From positions 107,667 through 171,666 of the forward strand of contig NZ_JASGLW010000002.1 of assembly GCF_030156785.1 (NCBI RefSeq): DNA of 64,000 nt, read 5' to 3'. Below, one piece after another: positions 9,849-19,630 of this stretch. Position 1 is the stretch's first letter, and each line of letters starts with the position of its first letter. The DNA is from Methanohalophilus sp. GTDB lineage: Archaea; Halobacteriota; Methanosarcinia; Methanosarcinales; Methanosarcinaceae. The notes below the pieces were generated by a model that was not told where the DNA came from, did no database searches, and saw only the letters and a list, made by a program, of their open reading frames with translations. The position numbers were made by a program, and so were the translations under genes.

Positions 9849-10139
9849 ATGTATTTAAAAATCCACAAACATGGAGATGGGATGGTACTCGCAGCCTGTG
9901 ATAAAGAGCTAATCGGATCCAAGCTCAAGAAAGATAAAATTTGCGTTGAAATAACGGAAAGTTTCTATATGGGCGACATTGTGTCTGAAGAAAAACTAAT
10001 CGAAGAACTCAAATGTACTACAAATGCCAATCTTTTCGGAGAAAAAGTTATTAAATGTGCAATAAAATGTGGCATGGTTGATCATGGCACCGTAATAATT
10101 ATTGATGGCGTTCCCCACGTCCAGATATACAGAGTATAA
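9849..10139 (+). CDS. DUF424 family protein
   Basis: This is a small protein of 96 residues matching the archaeal DUF424 family, which is found in almost all archaea and has no settled function. A structure-based link to RNA or translation has been suggested for the family, but nothing in the sequence proves it. ATG 9849 follows AAGGGGATAAAC, a good ribosome-binding site. It begins 10 bp after mcm ends, so it is very likely co-transcribed with it. Confidence 0.85.
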   Translation: MYLKIHKHGDGMVLAACDKELIGSKLKKDKICVEITESFYMGDIVSEEKLIEELKCTTNANLFGEKVIKCAIKCGMVDHGTVIIIDGVPHVQIYRV

Positions 10140-10154
10140 GGCAAAGGGAAAAAA

Positions 10155-10796
10155 ATGAGTGAAAATAAAGAAAGTGCAATTAAAACACTTGATAAGGAAG
10201 GGTTAATCAAAGCAGTCATTGAAAAACATGACCGTCTGATCAATGAATATAACGCTGAATTTAGTTCCCTTGAAGGAAGAGTAAAGGAATTAAAAGAAAA
10301 AGTTGCTGCTGCCAAAAAGGAACATGAAGATGCCATGCAGAGAATGGATGTCCTCAGGGAGAAAAGGCAGCAGCTATACTATCAGGCAAAGAAATTGCTT
10401 GAAAATTTGGAGCCTGGTACTATTGAAGACAGACTCATCCATTCAATTCATGATGACATCGAGGAACTCAAAAGGCTAAAAGAACCTGATTCAGAGGCCG
10501 AATTACGCAGAAATCTTCTGGACAAGATTAACTCTATAGCAGTTGGAGAAACAAAAGAGCAGGTAATCCATTTAGTTGAAAAAATCAAAGGAGCAGAAGA
10601 AGCCACAATCGAGCTTCTTTCCCTCGAAACAAACCAGAATGGTTTTTCCAAAGAGTATAAAAACATGGTTGAAGAACTCAAAAAGGATGAACCTCGATAT
10701 AACTGGCTTCAAAGGCGCATTGCAAGTCATACCGAGGCTCGCAATTATTGGGAAAAACAACTTGAAGAAATGCAGAAGTCGGAGGAGAATGTATGA
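10155..10796 (+). CDS. Coiled-coil protein, partner of the downstream COG1340 protein
   Basis: The 213-residue protein is almost entirely charged helix with heptad-like spacing and contains no membrane segment or catalytic motif. It starts 15 bp after the DUF424 gene and overlaps the next coiled-coil gene by 4 bp (ATGA). The pair therefore probably forms a hetero-oligomer. Archaeal coiled-coil proteins of this type are sometimes mislabelled as phosphoserine phosphatases, but no phosphatase motif is present. Linkage to mcm hints at a chromosome-related structural role, which is inference only. Confidence 0.75.
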   Translation: MSENKESAIKTLDKEGLIKAVIEKHDRLINEYNAEFSSLEGRVKELKEKVAAAKKEHEDAMQRMDVLREKRQQLYYQAKKLLENLEPGTIEDRLIHSIHDDIEELKRLKEPDSEAELRRNLLDKINSIAVGETKEQVIHLVEKIKGAEEATIELLSLETNQNGFSKEYKNMVEELKKDEPRYNWLQRRIASHTEARNYWEKQLEEMQKSEENV

Positions 10797-11710
10797 AAGA
10801 TCCGGCCTCAATGACTGAAAGGGAACTCAAGGAAACGGTGAATAAATTCCGTAATGAGATAGCTCATAACGAAAAGATCCTAAAGAATGTGTTCAGGGAG
10901 CTTAAGTTACACCGTACCAATATAAGTGAGCTCAAAGAAAAGAGAGACGAATTGAACGCAAAGGTTAGGGAACTTGCAGCTCTTGCCCGGAAAGAAAAGG
11001 AGGCAAGGGATAAAGTCAATGCCAGGATTTCTGAGATAAAAGGAAAAAGACAAGTTGTTCTGAAACAGAAAGACAAACTTACAGGAGATATTTCAAGTTT
11101 CAAGGAAAAACGCGACCGATACAATCAGGAATCAAAGGGAAGCGTAGAATCTCTTGCCAAAGCATATACCAAGGAAGTGGAAACATTTCTGAATGCAGAC
11201 ATCCCACTCAAACATGAGAAAGATGTTTTTGAAAGAATTATACAGCTTGAAAAAAGACTCGAAGCTGCACTTATTGCCGATGGCCTTCATAAGGAAGTCA
11301 TGAGTGTATATGATAGTGCAAAAGAAGTTGAAAAACAAGGATATGAACTTGGTAACCATATCAAGGAGCTTGCGGAGGAGTCGCAGAAATATCACCTTAA
11401 GATGATAGATTTATACAACCAGATTGATGAAATCCGAAAAGAAGCTGACTTGTGCCACTCACAGATGAAAGAGACCTATGCAGTGCTATCTCCTATAAGG
11501 GACAAGATCGATCCACTGAAGAAGAAGATCGAATCCCTCAGGGAAGACCTTGGTGTTTATCTTGACAAACTTAACGAAATACAACTGGAAAAAGACGAGA
11601 TGAAGAAGGATGAACAGCACAGTGCTGCAAAAGAACGTCTTGAGAAAACCGGTAAAATGAGTTTGGAAGACCTTAAGATTTTGATGGATAAAGGGGATCT
11701 TAAGCTTTAA
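10793..11710 (+). CDS. COG1340-type archaeal coiled-coil protein
   Basis: The 305-residue protein is predicted to be long helices rich in Glu, Lys and Arg, resembling the COG1340 group of archaeal coiled-coil proteins. A less charged segment in the middle (about residues 115-165) may be a hinge or small domain. Together with the preceding overlapping gene it looks like an SMC-arm-like structural pair without ATPase domains. It ends in TAA at 11708-11710 and overlaps the convergent surface-protein gene by 11 bp. The function is not known. Confidence 0.8.
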   Translation: MKDPASMTERELKETVNKFRNEIAHNEKILKNVFRELKLHRTNISELKEKRDELNAKVRELAALARKEKEARDKVNARISEIKGKRQVVLKQKDKLTGDISSFKEKRDRYNQESKGSVESLAKAYTKEVETFLNADIPLKHEKDVFERIIQLEKRLEAALIADGLHKEVMSVYDSAKEVEKQGYELGNHIKELAEESQKYHLKMIDLYNQIDEIRKEADLCHSQMKETYAVLSPIRDKIDPLKKKIESLREDLGVYLDKLNEIQLEKDEMKKDEQHSAAKERLEKTGKMSLEDLKILMDKGDLKL

Positions 11711-12236
11711 TCCGGCACCATTTAAGGTATATTCCAGTCAGGCACAGGATTGTAGATGTAATTCCAAACCCCGGTATGACTCCGGGGTTTTCGGAGTTTG
11801 TACTGTTATTTTGCATATCATTTGAAATAACAGTATCATTATCATAATCAGGATCAGGCGGTAATTCAGGATCTATATACTGAAAAATTGGTTCGAAGGA
11901 TACAAGCTCACCTTCCGAACCATAATAGATTTGCTTTAGGGTTATACTTAAAATGGTATTGTTATCACGTACGTAATCAAGTGTTTCATTTTCTCCAAGT
12001 ATGTCTTCTTTTACGGACACACCGTCTCTCTGTAGTGAAATCCACACTCTATTATTTTCTAAATTTACATATTTTACCGTAAGGGAATAATTTTGTTGCA
12101 ATTGCTTTGTGTGTCCTGTACGGATGTTTAGTGAAGTTCCATTCTCAAGAACAAATTCTTCTGCAAAAGTGGTAAAAGAAAACGAATATAGGCTAATTAC
12201 AAAAAAACAAAGTAGTGCTATAGTTTTTGTCTTCAT
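11700..12236 (-). CDS. Small surface protein with signal peptide and C-terminal membrane anchor
   Basis: The 178-residue protein has an N-terminal signal peptide (MKTKTIALLCFF and following). A beta-rich domain contains LQQNYSLTVKYV and the repeat-like phrase VSVKEDILGENETLDY. A low-complexity Asp/Asn/Ser linker precedes a final hydrophobic helix with a basic tail. The domain resembles one half of the Methanosarcina S-layer duplication domain (DUF1608-type). That family assignment is by eye. ATG 12236 has TGAGG just upstream, better than the earlier in-frame start. It overlaps the convergent coiled-coil gene at its 3' end. Confidence 0.65.
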   Translation of the reverse strand: MKTKTIALLCFFVISLYSFSFTTFAEEFVLENGTSLNIRTGHTKQLQQNYSLTVKYVNLENNRVWISLQRDGVSVKEDILGENETLDYVRDNNTILSITLKQIYYGSEGELVSFEPIFQYIDPELPPDPDYDNDTVISNDMQNNSTNSENPGVIPGFGITSTILCLTGIYLKWCRIKA

Positions 12237-12244
12237 ATCAATCC

Positions 12245-13213
12245 TCAGACATATATACATCGACCTGAGATTAGCGTTTCTTTTGAACCATCTTCCATTT
12301 CAAGAATCAGACCGCCATCCTCGGATATTCCAATTGCTTTTCCCTCATACATTTTTGTAGGGGTTAGAAGACGGACATGCTTTCCAAGTGTATCAGCAAG
12401 TCCTATCCAGCTATTCAGTATATTGTCAAAGGTCCCTGTGTTGAACTTTATGTACTCTTGTTCAAGAACAGAAAGAAGAGACTGGACAAATGAAATACGA
12501 TCTATCTTTTTCCCAAGCTCATATTTGATCGTTGTGGAAGTCTCCCTCAAATCTTCCGGGAAGGATTCAAGATCCATATTGCCATTGATACCAATACCAA
12601 TAACTATGTAATTAATGCTCTCTGCCTCTGCTTCCATTTCGGTGAGAATGCCACAGATTTTCTTACCATTTACCAACACATCATTAGGCCACTTCAAGGA
12701 GGCATTAATGCCAACTTTTCGAAGTGTTTCTGCCACTGCAACTCCTGCCATAAGGGTTAATCGTGATGCATGGGAAGGGGGTATTGAAGGCTTTAGGATT
12801 ACAGACATCCATATACCACCTTTGGGAGAACACCAGTCACAACCCCTGCGACCACGTCCACTGTTCTGAATTTCTGCAATTACAACAGTTCCATCTGAAG
12901 CTTCACTGCCGATTTCTTTGGCAACATCATTTGTTGACTGGACTTTTTCATAGTAAACTATTTTTTTGCCGATTAAATTTGTATCAAGACCATATGTAAT
13001 TAATTCCGGATAAAGAAGATCCGGTTCTGCTTGAAGGACATAACCATTTCCTGGAATAGACTCTATTAAATATCCACGTTGCTGGAGTGTCTGGACATAT
13101 TTCCAGACCATTGTTTTGGAAACGCCAATAGAATTTCCTATTTCAACCCCGGATACCGTTTGTTTGTTAGCATCTTTCAGTATCCTGATGACCTCTAACA
13201 TTTTTTCTTGCAA
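12245..13213 (-). CDS. birA: Biotin-[acetyl-CoA-carboxylase] ligase with N-terminal HTH (BirA)
   Basis: BirA attaches biotin to the carrier lysine of biotin-dependent enzymes. The first 65 residues form a winged helix (GVSKTMVWKYVQTL) like bacterial bifunctional BirA, so it may also repress transcription. The catalytic domain carries GRGRRG near residue 115 for biotinyl-AMP, KWPNDV near 175 and GIGING near 205. The gene lies directly downstream of pycB and pycA on the same strand, which identifies the biotinyl domain of PycB as its probable substrate. It ends in TGA. Confidence 0.92.
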   Translation of the reverse strand: MQEKMLEVIRILKDANKQTVSGVEIGNSIGVSKTMVWKYVQTLQQRGYLIESIPGNGYVLQAEPDLLYPELITYGLDTNLIGKKIVYYEKVQSTNDVAKEIGSEASDGTVVIAEIQNSGRGRRGCDWCSPKGGIWMSVILKPSIPPSHASRLTLMAGVAVAETLRKVGINASLKWPNDVLVNGKKICGILTEMEAEAESINYIVIGIGINGNMDLESFPEDLRETSTTIKYELGKKIDRISFVQSLLSVLEQEYIKFNTGTFDNILNSWIGLADTLGKHVRLLTPTKMYEGKAIGISEDGGLILEMEDGSKETLISGRCIYV

Positions 13214-13253
13214 GAAAATCCCCTATTGTAATATGATTTGCAAGATTAAAAAA

Positions 13254-14750
13254 TCATTCGTTCTTGTTTTTCATATTAGCGGATTTTGCTGCATTGATAT
13301 AGGAACTAACAGCAGCGCTGATTGCAGCTACTTTTTTACTGTTATCTTCAAGAGCCATTGCGAGGGTATCAGATTCTCTGCGTTGACATTCAGCATTTTC
13401 AGCAACAATATCAAGGATGTTGTAATCGTCAATGAAGTGAGTTGTTAGGTTCCCTTTTATGAATTCTTCATGTGACATCACTGCACGGTGGAATGGGATA
13501 TTGGTTTTGACACCAACCACAACATACTCAAAAAGAGCACGCTTCATCCTTGCAATTGCTTCGTCCCTGTCTCTACCCCATGTCTGGAGCTTGGAGATCA
13601 TGGAATCATAGAATGGAGTAATAGTATAACCAACATGCACTCCGCTGTCAACTCTGACTCCTGGACCGCCTGCAGATCTGTAGCGAAGTATTTTTCCGGG
13701 TGAAGGATTGAAATCATTGAGAGGATCTTCTGCATTTATCCTGCATTCGATTGCTGAACCGTTTATCTTGATATCTTCCTGTCTGATAGATAGTTCTTCT
13801 CCACAGGCAACTTTCAGCTGCTCTTTCACAATATCAATACCAGTCACAAGCTCGGTGATACCATGTTCTACCTGAAGACGTGTGTTAACTTCAAGGAAAT
13901 AGTAATCTCCTTTTGAGTAAAGGAATTCCACTGTACCTGCGTTCTCATAACCAATTGACTTAGCAGCTTTGATCGCAGTATTGCCCATTTCTGCACGGAG
14001 TTCTGGAGTCATAATAGGTGATGGTGCTTCTTCAATCAGCTTTTGGTGTCTCCGCTGGATGGAACATTCCCTGTCAGAGAGATAGAGACAATTACCATGG
14101 CTGTCGGCAAGTATTTGCATCTCGATGTGTCGGGGTTCGTCAAGGTATTTCTCAATGAAAACAGTGGAATCACCAAATGCAGATTTTGCTACTGATCTAA
14201 TGGATGATATGGAATTTTTTAGTTCCTCATCGGAATTAACTACTTTCATACCAATACCGCCGCCACCAGCGGATGCTTTGATCATAAGCGGATATCCAAG
14301 TTTATCTGCAACTTTTTGTGCCGATTCATAATCTTCTATTGGTTTGCCATTACTAGGCACAACTGGGACACCGGCTTTTATCATGGCTTCACGTGCCGCT
14401 ATTTTACTCCCCATTTGTTTGATGACTTCACTGGAAGGACCAATGAAGGTAATTCCCTCCTCTTCACACCTTCTTGCAAAGGTTGCATTTTCCGAAAGAA
14501 AACCGTATCCCGGATGAATTCCTTCAGCACCTGTCTTTTTTGCTACATCAAAGATTGCATCCATGTTGAGATAACTTTTGGAAGTTGGAGCCGGACCAAT
14601 TAAATATGCCTCATCTGCATATTTGGTAAAGAGAGCATTGCTATCGGCTTCAGAGTAAACTGCAACAGTGGCAATATCCAGTTCTTTACAGGCGCGCATA
14701 ATCCTGATAGCAATTTCGCCTCTGTTTGCAACAAGTACCTTGTTGAACAT
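13254..14750 (-). CDS. pycA: Pyruvate carboxylase subunit A (biotin carboxylase)
   Basis: The 498-residue protein is an ATP-grasp biotin carboxylase. It starts with [14 protein letters not shown] and has the glycine-rich ATP loop GGGGIGMK near residue 165, the [10 protein letters not shown] segment near 235 and [10 protein letters not shown] near 295. It carboxylates biotin on PycB using bicarbonate and ATP, and PycB passes the carboxyl to pyruvate to make oxaloacetate for the incomplete TCA pathway. It lies 21 bp after pycB and is followed by birA. Length is normal and it ends in TGA. Confidence 0.93.
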   Translation of the reverse strand: MFNKVLVANRGEIAIRIMRACKELDIATVAVYSEADSNALFTKYADEAYLIGPAPTSKSYLNMDAIFDVAKKTGAEGIHPGYGFLSENATFARRCEEEGITFIGPSSEVIKQMGSKIAAREAMIKAGVPVVPSNGKPIEDYESAQKVADKLGYPLMIKASAGGGGIGMKVVNSDEELKNSISSIRSVAKSAFGDSTVFIEKYLDEPRHIEMQILADSHGNCLYLSDRECSIQRRHQKLIEEAPSPIMTPELRAEMGNTAIKAAKSIGYENAGTVEFLYSKGDYYFLEVNTRLQVEHGITELVTGIDIVKEQLKVACGEELSIRQEDIKINGSAIECRINAEDPLNDFNPSPGKILRYRSAGGPGVRVDSGVHVGYTITPFYDSMISKLQTWGRDRDEAIARMKRALFEYVVVGVKTNIPFHRAVMSHEEFIKGNLTTHFIDDYNILDIVAENAECQRRESDTLAMALEDNSKKVAAISAAVSSYINAAKSANMKNKNE

Positions 14751-14771
14751 ATTTATTCCTCAAATTGCTGC

Positions 14772-16496
14772 TCATTCGATTATCATCAATACTTCATCAG
14801 TGGTAACTGTGTCACCTTCGGAAACAAGAATTTCCTTAACGGTGCCATTATGGGGTGAATGGATAGTATTTTCCATCTTCATGGCTTCAATCACACATAT
14901 CTTGTCACCTTCCTGAACGACGTCTCCAACCAATACATCGATGGAAAGTACCATGCCTTGCATGTGGCTTGTGACTGCTCCTTCGGAAATAGTTGCAGGT
15001 TTCTGGACAGCACTTTGGGTTACTGTAATGGCACCATCAATTGGTTCAACATGGACATCAAATATTTCACTGTCAACTTCAACTTTAAAGTGGGTTGGTA
15101 TGGCAACTTCAGCCGGTGCTGCGGTAGTGTTCGCAACTGGAACCGGGGCAAGGATTTCTTCCTCAGCTTCACCACGCAGGAATTTAGGAGCAATGGATGG
15201 ATAAAGAGCATAGGTAAGAATATCTTCTTCCTTGCTAACAATTCCCATCTCTTCGGCTTCTTTTTTGATTTTTTCGTATTCGGGTTCGAGAAGATCTGCA
15301 GGTCTAACTGTAATTGGTTTTTCATCACCAATGATGGTAGTTATCATTTCCTCACTGATAGGAGCAGGGGGTCTTCCATAGAGTCCGCGCACATAATCCT
15401 TGACTTCCTTGGGAATTACTTTGTAGCGTTCTCCCATGAGAACGTTGAGTACAGCCTGAGTACCTACTATCTGGCTGGTAGGGGTTACAAGCGGAGGGTA
15501 TCCAAGTTCTTCACGCACACGTGGCATTTCTTCGAGAACTGCATCATATTTATCAAGGGCGTTTTGTTCTTTTAACTGGGATACAAGGTTGGACAGCATG
15601 CCCCCTGGAATCTGGTATACCAGAACATTGGTGTCAACCTGTTCGGATATAGGATCAAGTATTCCCTTGTATTCATCCTTGATAGCTTTAAAATAAGCAG
15701 CAGCTTCACTAAGGGGTTTCAGATCTATTCCTGTATCGAATTTTGTATTTTTAAGGGCTGCAACAGTTGATTCGGTTGGTGGCTGGGACGTTCCGCCAGC
15801 TAATGGTGAAAGTGCGGTATCGAGAATATCAACACCGGCTTCACAGGATGCCATGTAGCTCATCGGGGCCATTCCGGAAGTACAGTGACAATGCAGGGCC
15901 ACTGGCAAACCCACTTCCTTTTTGAGTGCACTTATGAGTTCATAGGCTTCATGTGGAGCAAGGAGCCCTGCCATGTCTTTGATACAGATAGAATCACATT
16001 CCATTTCCGCAAGTTCAGTAGCAAAAGCAACGTACTTTTCCACAGTGTGAACCGGGCTGATAGTGTAGCAGATAGTTCCCTGAACATGAGCACCCTGTTT
16101 TTTAGCTACCTTTATGGAAGTTTCCATGTTTCTGATATCATTTACCGCATCAAATATGCGGAAGATATCAATACCGTTTTCATAAGCCTTAATCACGAAT
16201 TTTTCTACAATATCGTCCGAATAATGCCTGTAGCCTACAAGGTTCTGCCCTCTTAATAGCATTTGAGCATAGGTATTATTCATGTGTTTTTTTAGTTCCC
16301 GGAGACGTTCCCATGGGTCCTCGTTGAGGTATCGGATGCAAGTGTCAAATGTTGCACCTCCCCACATTTCAAGGGAATAGTAACCAACCTCATCCAACTT
16401 TTCAATTATGGGAAGCATGTTGCGGGTTCGCATTCTTGTTGCAAGAAGCGACTGATGTGCGTCCCTCAGAATTGTTTCAGTTATTTTGACCTTCAT
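14772..16496 (-). CDS. pycB: Pyruvate carboxylase subunit B (carboxyltransferase plus biotin carrier)
   Basis: The 574-residue protein has an N-terminal carboxyltransferase barrel (TILRDAHQSLLATRMRT, then HCHCTSGMA with metal-binding histidines near residue 200). It also has a conserved PYC/OADA domain and a C-terminal biotinyl domain. The biotin-accepting lysine is K540 in EAMKMENT. It transfers the carboxyl group from biotin to pyruvate. Oxaloacetate decarboxylase alpha subunits look similar, but adjacency to pycA and birA and the absence of membrane subunits favour pyruvate carboxylase. It is the first gene of the operon. Confidence 0.93.
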   Translation of the reverse strand: MKVKITETILRDAHQSLLATRMRTRNMLPIIEKLDEVGYYSLEMWGGATFDTCIRYLNEDPWERLRELKKHMNNTYAQMLLRGQNLVGYRHYSDDIVEKFVIKAYENGIDIFRIFDAVNDIRNMETSIKVAKKQGAHVQGTICYTISPVHTVEKYVAFATELAEMECDSICIKDMAGLLAPHEAYELISALKKEVGLPVALHCHCTSGMAPMSYMASCEAGVDILDTALSPLAGGTSQPPTESTVAALKNTKFDTGIDLKPLSEAAAYFKAIKDEYKGILDPISEQVDTNVLVYQIPGGMLSNLVSQLKEQNALDKYDAVLEEMPRVREELGYPPLVTPTSQIVGTQAVLNVLMGERYKVIPKEVKDYVRGLYGRPPAPISEEMITTIIGDEKPITVRPADLLEPEYEKIKKEAEEMGIVSKEEDILTYALYPSIAPKFLRGEAEEEILAPVPVANTTAAPAEVAIPTHFKVEVDSEIFDVHVEPIDGAITVTQSAVQKPATISEGAVTSHMQGMVLSIDVLVGDVVQEGDKICVIEAMKMENTIHSPHNGTVKEILVSEGDTVTTDEVLMIIE

Positions 16497-16581
16497 GGAA
16501 TACCTCTCTTTTTTAGCACATAAGCAAGATAAAATGGTTAATGGCTAGAATTTAGCAGATTAAATTGTACCTAATTGAGCA

Positions 16582-17108
16582 TTAACTTTTATGTACTTTC
16601 TGGTGGAAGTATATAAATGAAAAAGAAAAAAATGGATGCCTAAACACTTGAAATAATGTTAAGAAACAACTCGCAAATTGTGATAGTCTCGTTGCTGCAG
16701 TTCCTAAGATCGATGAAATTTTGTTTTTGAATCTATTTGCTTCAACCGTAATTTCACTCATTTCGTATGCGTCAATGAAAGTATCCATTGATGATTAGGA
16801 AGTCAGGATGTTATCAGGTCTACTTTCATCAATTTTCAGCAGCAAAGTTGCATCGATTTTATCTTCGACAGTGTTCTCCTCAAAATCCACACTACTTTTG
16901 CATTTTCGGTCAGGACTTTAATGATATTGCAAAACCGTTATTGAACCAAATATGTAAATACTCTACTTCATTTACAAAAAGACTTTTGATTAAGGATGGG
17001 AAATTGCATAAATGGGACTTGTATTGCAATAGAATCTTCAAGATCATCGAGAAGTCCTGCATTGGAAGTTGCTGAAAGTGAAAAGCATAATATAAATATC
17101 AAAGTCAT
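16582..17108 (-). pseudogene. Decayed gene for a secreted protein
   Basis: On the minus strand, ATG 17108 opens a frame with a signal-peptide-like start (MTLIFILCFSLSATSNA). It continues with LLDDLEDSIAIQVPF and stops in TGA. Shifted frames then continue with KSLFVNEVEYLHIWFNNGFA, with VDFEENTVEDKIDATLLLKI, and after a TAA with DAYEMSEITVEANRFKNKIS. The pieces look like one protein broken by two frameshifts and a TAA stop. I do not recognise the family. A TATA-like AATAATATAAG lies about 30 bp before the ATG. It contrasts with the clean single-TAG genes nearby. Confidence 0.45.
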
Positions 17109-17173
17109 GAAAATAGCACCATACGCTTATATTATTGCAACAAATGCAAAAAGATGATTTTAAAAGATTCAAT

Positions 17174-17635
17174 TCAATAAGTTTCATCTTTATTCACACA
17201 TGACCGCATTTTTTTCATGTAAGAATAGAGACTCTCCACGTCTTTTATTTCTTTTTTAACAAGGGAAGATAACGTCATGCGGAAATCCGTATCAACTTTC
17301 AAACCAAGATATTGAAGATCAGATGATATTTTTGAACTCAGCAAATCTCCTCTGCGGTCCCAGTCAGTCAATATTATGATCTCTTTTCCCTTTTCAACCA
17401 GCTTTACTGAAAGCTCCAGAACCGGTATATGGGTTGAAGTTTCTATGGGACCCATTATGCCCAATTTTCTGAGGGAAGCAACATCCCTTTTTCCTTCTAC
17501 CACAATAATAGTGCCTTCCTAGGAGCGTGTCGATAAATCATCTAGCAACTCTTCAAGGATTTCAAGGCGTCTTCTTGTAGCTCTGATTGAAGTTGTCGGA
17601 GTGCAATGGTGTTCACGATCAGAAAAGCGATGCAT
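17174..17635 (-). CDS. Toprim-domain protein with an in-frame TAG at codon 39 (probable pyrrolysine)
   Basis: The frame runs from ATG 17635 to TGA 17176-17174 (153 residues), interrupted only by TAG at 17521-17519. The upstream part ends in LLDDLSTRS. The downstream part begins EGTIIVVEGKRDVASLRKLG, the first strand and catalytic Glu of a toprim fold, with DWDRRGD near residue 95 as the DxD motif. This matches small archaeal stand-alone toprim proteins (UPF0292-like), whose role in nucleic acid metabolism is not settled. The TAG sits immediately before the core strand, and both sides are well preserved. If TAG were a stop, the whole catalytic domain would be lost. Confidence 0.75.
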
Positions 17636-17750
17636 TATTACAACTTACAGCAGATTCCTTAAAAAGATCTTTGCCTAAAATTAATGTCATTCGCAATTGA
17701 TATATAAGAATAATTCAAGATCATTATATTAGGGTATATGGAGGGTTTTT

Positions 17751-17960
17751 TTGAAGTGCATGTTCTGTGGAGAAGATTGCATGGAATTTGAAATCGAAGG
17801 CGGAGTGGAAGAAGACGTAAAGGAAGGTATAATAGTTGGTAACTCACACATATGTGTCGACTGCCTTGAGGAATTAAGGGATGCTCTAAAAATAAACAAG
17901 CTTGAGCAGTATGTCGGCGATGTCGAGTACGAGATCTATGAAGAAACGAAGAACCAATAA
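17751..17960 (+). CDS. Small C4 zinc-finger protein
   Basis: The 69-residue protein has CMFC near the N-terminus and CVDC about 35 residues later, a spacing like the ClpX-type zinc-binding domain. The rest is acidic. The start is a TTG at 17751 placed about 7 bp after GGAGGG, which decides the start codon. It probably binds zinc and mediates protein contacts, but no partner can be named. It is divergent from the toprim gene and lies 18 bp before the F390-synthetase homologue, so the two may be co-transcribed. Confidence 0.7.
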   Translation: MKCMFCGEDCMEFEIEGGVEEDVKEGIIVGNSHICVDCLEELRDALKINKLEQYVGDVEYEIYEETKNQ

Positions 17961-17977
17961 GTTTATCTCTTGCAACT

Positions 17978-19327
17978 ATGAACCCCATTTATTACAATCC
18001 CATGATTGAGACAATCAACCGCGGGGAACTTGATGCCATCATTGAAGAAAAAATCAGCTACACTGTAAAGTATGCTGCCGAAAAATCGCCTTTTTACAGG
18101 AAATGGTTTGAACACCACAATATGTCACCTTCAAGCATAAAGAGCCATGAGGACCTGCTTGAGTTGCCTATAGTGTCGGGAGAACTCATTAAGAATAACC
18201 AGCCTCCAAAGACAAATAATTTCAATTTCCTGAGTTCAGACTGGAGTGATATATTTACCGTCCATGAAACAAGCGGTACAAGCGGAACGCCAAAATCTTT
18301 TTTCTTTACCTGGCAGGATTGGATGAGGTATGCTGAGAAATATTCCAGAAGTTTTACGTCACAGGGGTTTGGGAAAGCTGACAGGATAATTATGTGCGCT
18401 TCATATGGTATGAATATCGGTGCCAAAACGATGACTCTTGCTGCACGTGACCTTGGCATGACGATTATCCCTGAAGGAAAATGTACATTTCCTTCCCGCA
18501 TAATCAAAAGCTATCAGCCTACTGGGATTGTAGCCAGTGTTTTCAAACTTTTGAGGCTTGCAAGAAGGCTGGGGCAGGAAGGGATTGATCCAAAGAAAAC
18601 AAGTATCCAGAAACTTGTAGTTGGTGGAGAAAGTTTCGCTGATGAATCAAGAAAGTATCTTGAAGAAATATGGGGTTGTCCTGTTTACAATACTTACGGA
18701 AGTACTGAAGGAACAATGTGCGGTGAATGCAATATAAAGAACGGCCTACATGTATCGGAAGATCTTGTGCATCTTGATGTTTACGATCCTGAAAGCGGTG
18801 AGTATGTCAAAGATGGCGAATGTGGCAGGATAATACTTACAACTCTCCTCAGTCCGGGAGAAAAATGTGGCACTTTACTCATCAATTATGATACTGAGGA
18901 CACTACAGCAGTTCTCGCAAGGGATAAGTGTGCCTGCGGAAGAACGCACATGCGTATTATGAATCCTGAACGTGAAGCAGAAACTTTCTGGATAGCAAAC
19001 ACTCCATTTAGCCGTGTGGACGTTGAAAGAGGGATTTTCCAGAGGGAAAATATGGATTATCTTACAGGAGAATATGAATCGTTCCTTTACGATAAAGGAA
19101 ATGGTATAACATCTTTAAAGCTAATTCTGGAATGTCTTAACAAAAGACTTTGTGACAGGGAACTTGTTGAAGATAATTTCCTTAAAGGTGCTTTTGAATA
19201 CAAACCCTCTCTTCGGGAAATGTACAATAAAGGAAAACTTGTTCTTGATCTGGATCTTGTTAAAGCTGGAGAAATAGAGGCCCGAAAGCCAAAAGGCCGT
19301 CCCGTAAGAATTGCGGATTACCGTTAA
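17978..19327 (+). CDS. Phenylacetate-CoA ligase family adenylate-forming enzyme, coenzyme F390 synthetase homologue
   Basis: The 449-residue protein has the AMP-binding signature TSGTSGTPK near residue 100, NTYGSTEGTM near 240 and a cysteine pair CACG near 315. These are typical of the PaaK-like subgroup that includes methanogen coenzyme F390 synthetase (FtsA). F390 synthetase joins AMP or GMP to reduced-state-sensing coenzyme F420, a proposed oxygen and redox signal. Many methanogens carry several paralogues whose substrates are untested, so the F390 assignment is by family only. It ends in TAA next to the convergent acylphosphatase gene. Confidence 0.75.
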   Translation: MNPIYYNPMIETINRGELDAIIEEKISYTVKYAAEKSPFYRKWFEHHNMSPSSIKSHEDLLELPIVSGELIKNNQPPKTNNFNFLSSDWSDIFTVHETSGTSGTPKSFFFTWQDWMRYAEKYSRSFTSQGFGKADRIIMCASYGMNIGAKTMTLAARDLGMTIIPEGKCTFPSRIIKSYQPTGIVASVFKLLRLARRLGQEGIDPKKTSIQKLVVGGESFADESRKYLEEIWGCPVYNTYGSTEGTMCGECNIKNGLHVSEDLVHLDVYDPESGEYVKDGECGRIILTTLLSPGEKCGTLLINYDTEDTTAVLARDKCACGRTHMRIMNPEREAETFWIANTPFSRVDVERGIFQRENMDYLTGEYESFLYDKGNGITSLKLILECLNKRLCDRELVEDNFLKGAFEYKPSLREMYNKGKLVLDLDLVKAGEIEARKPKGRPVRIADYR

Positions 19328-19609
19328 TTATCTTCGAATGGAAAAACCTGAAAATTCCCCAGTTCCTTCAGAGCACGAGATTTCTATATCGGTCACATTG
19401 GCCATTGTAGGACCTGTTTTTAAATCCGAAATAAAGGCAACAATTGCATCATGGGTGCCTTCAGCTACCGTAAAAACACGCCCATCCGGGAGATTCATTA
19501 CATATCCGGAAATCCCGAGGTTAAAAGCCTTCTCCTGAGTAAAGGCTCTGAAATATACGCCCTGAACCCTGCCGGATATATAGATTTCTGCCCGCTCCAG
19601 ATTTTCCAT
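19328..19609 (-). CDS. acyP: Acylphosphatase
   Basis: This is a small 93-residue protein with the acylphosphatase signature GRVQGVYFRAFT, including the catalytic arginine, and a conserved Asn in GYVMNLPDGRV. The enzyme hydrolyses acyl phosphates such as carbamoyl or acetyl phosphate. ATG 19609 follows GGAAGGGG at suitable spacing; the upstream TTG at 19624 lies inside that ribosome-binding site. Its stop is adjacent to that of the convergent F390-synthetase homologue. Confidence 0.88.
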   Translation of the reverse strand: MENLERAEIYISGRVQGVYFRAFTQEKAFNLGISGYVMNLPDGRVFTVAEGTHDAIVAFISDLKTGPTMANVTDIEISCSEGTGEFSGFSIRR

Positions 19610-19630
19610 AAATACCCCTTCCAAGATATA

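Noticed and set aside
16795..16920. Segment VDFEENTVEDKIDATLLLKI looked like the KEOPS subunit Pcc1
   Set aside because: The joined upstream frames start with a signal peptide, which does not fit Pcc1, so I kept it as an unknown secreted-protein relic.
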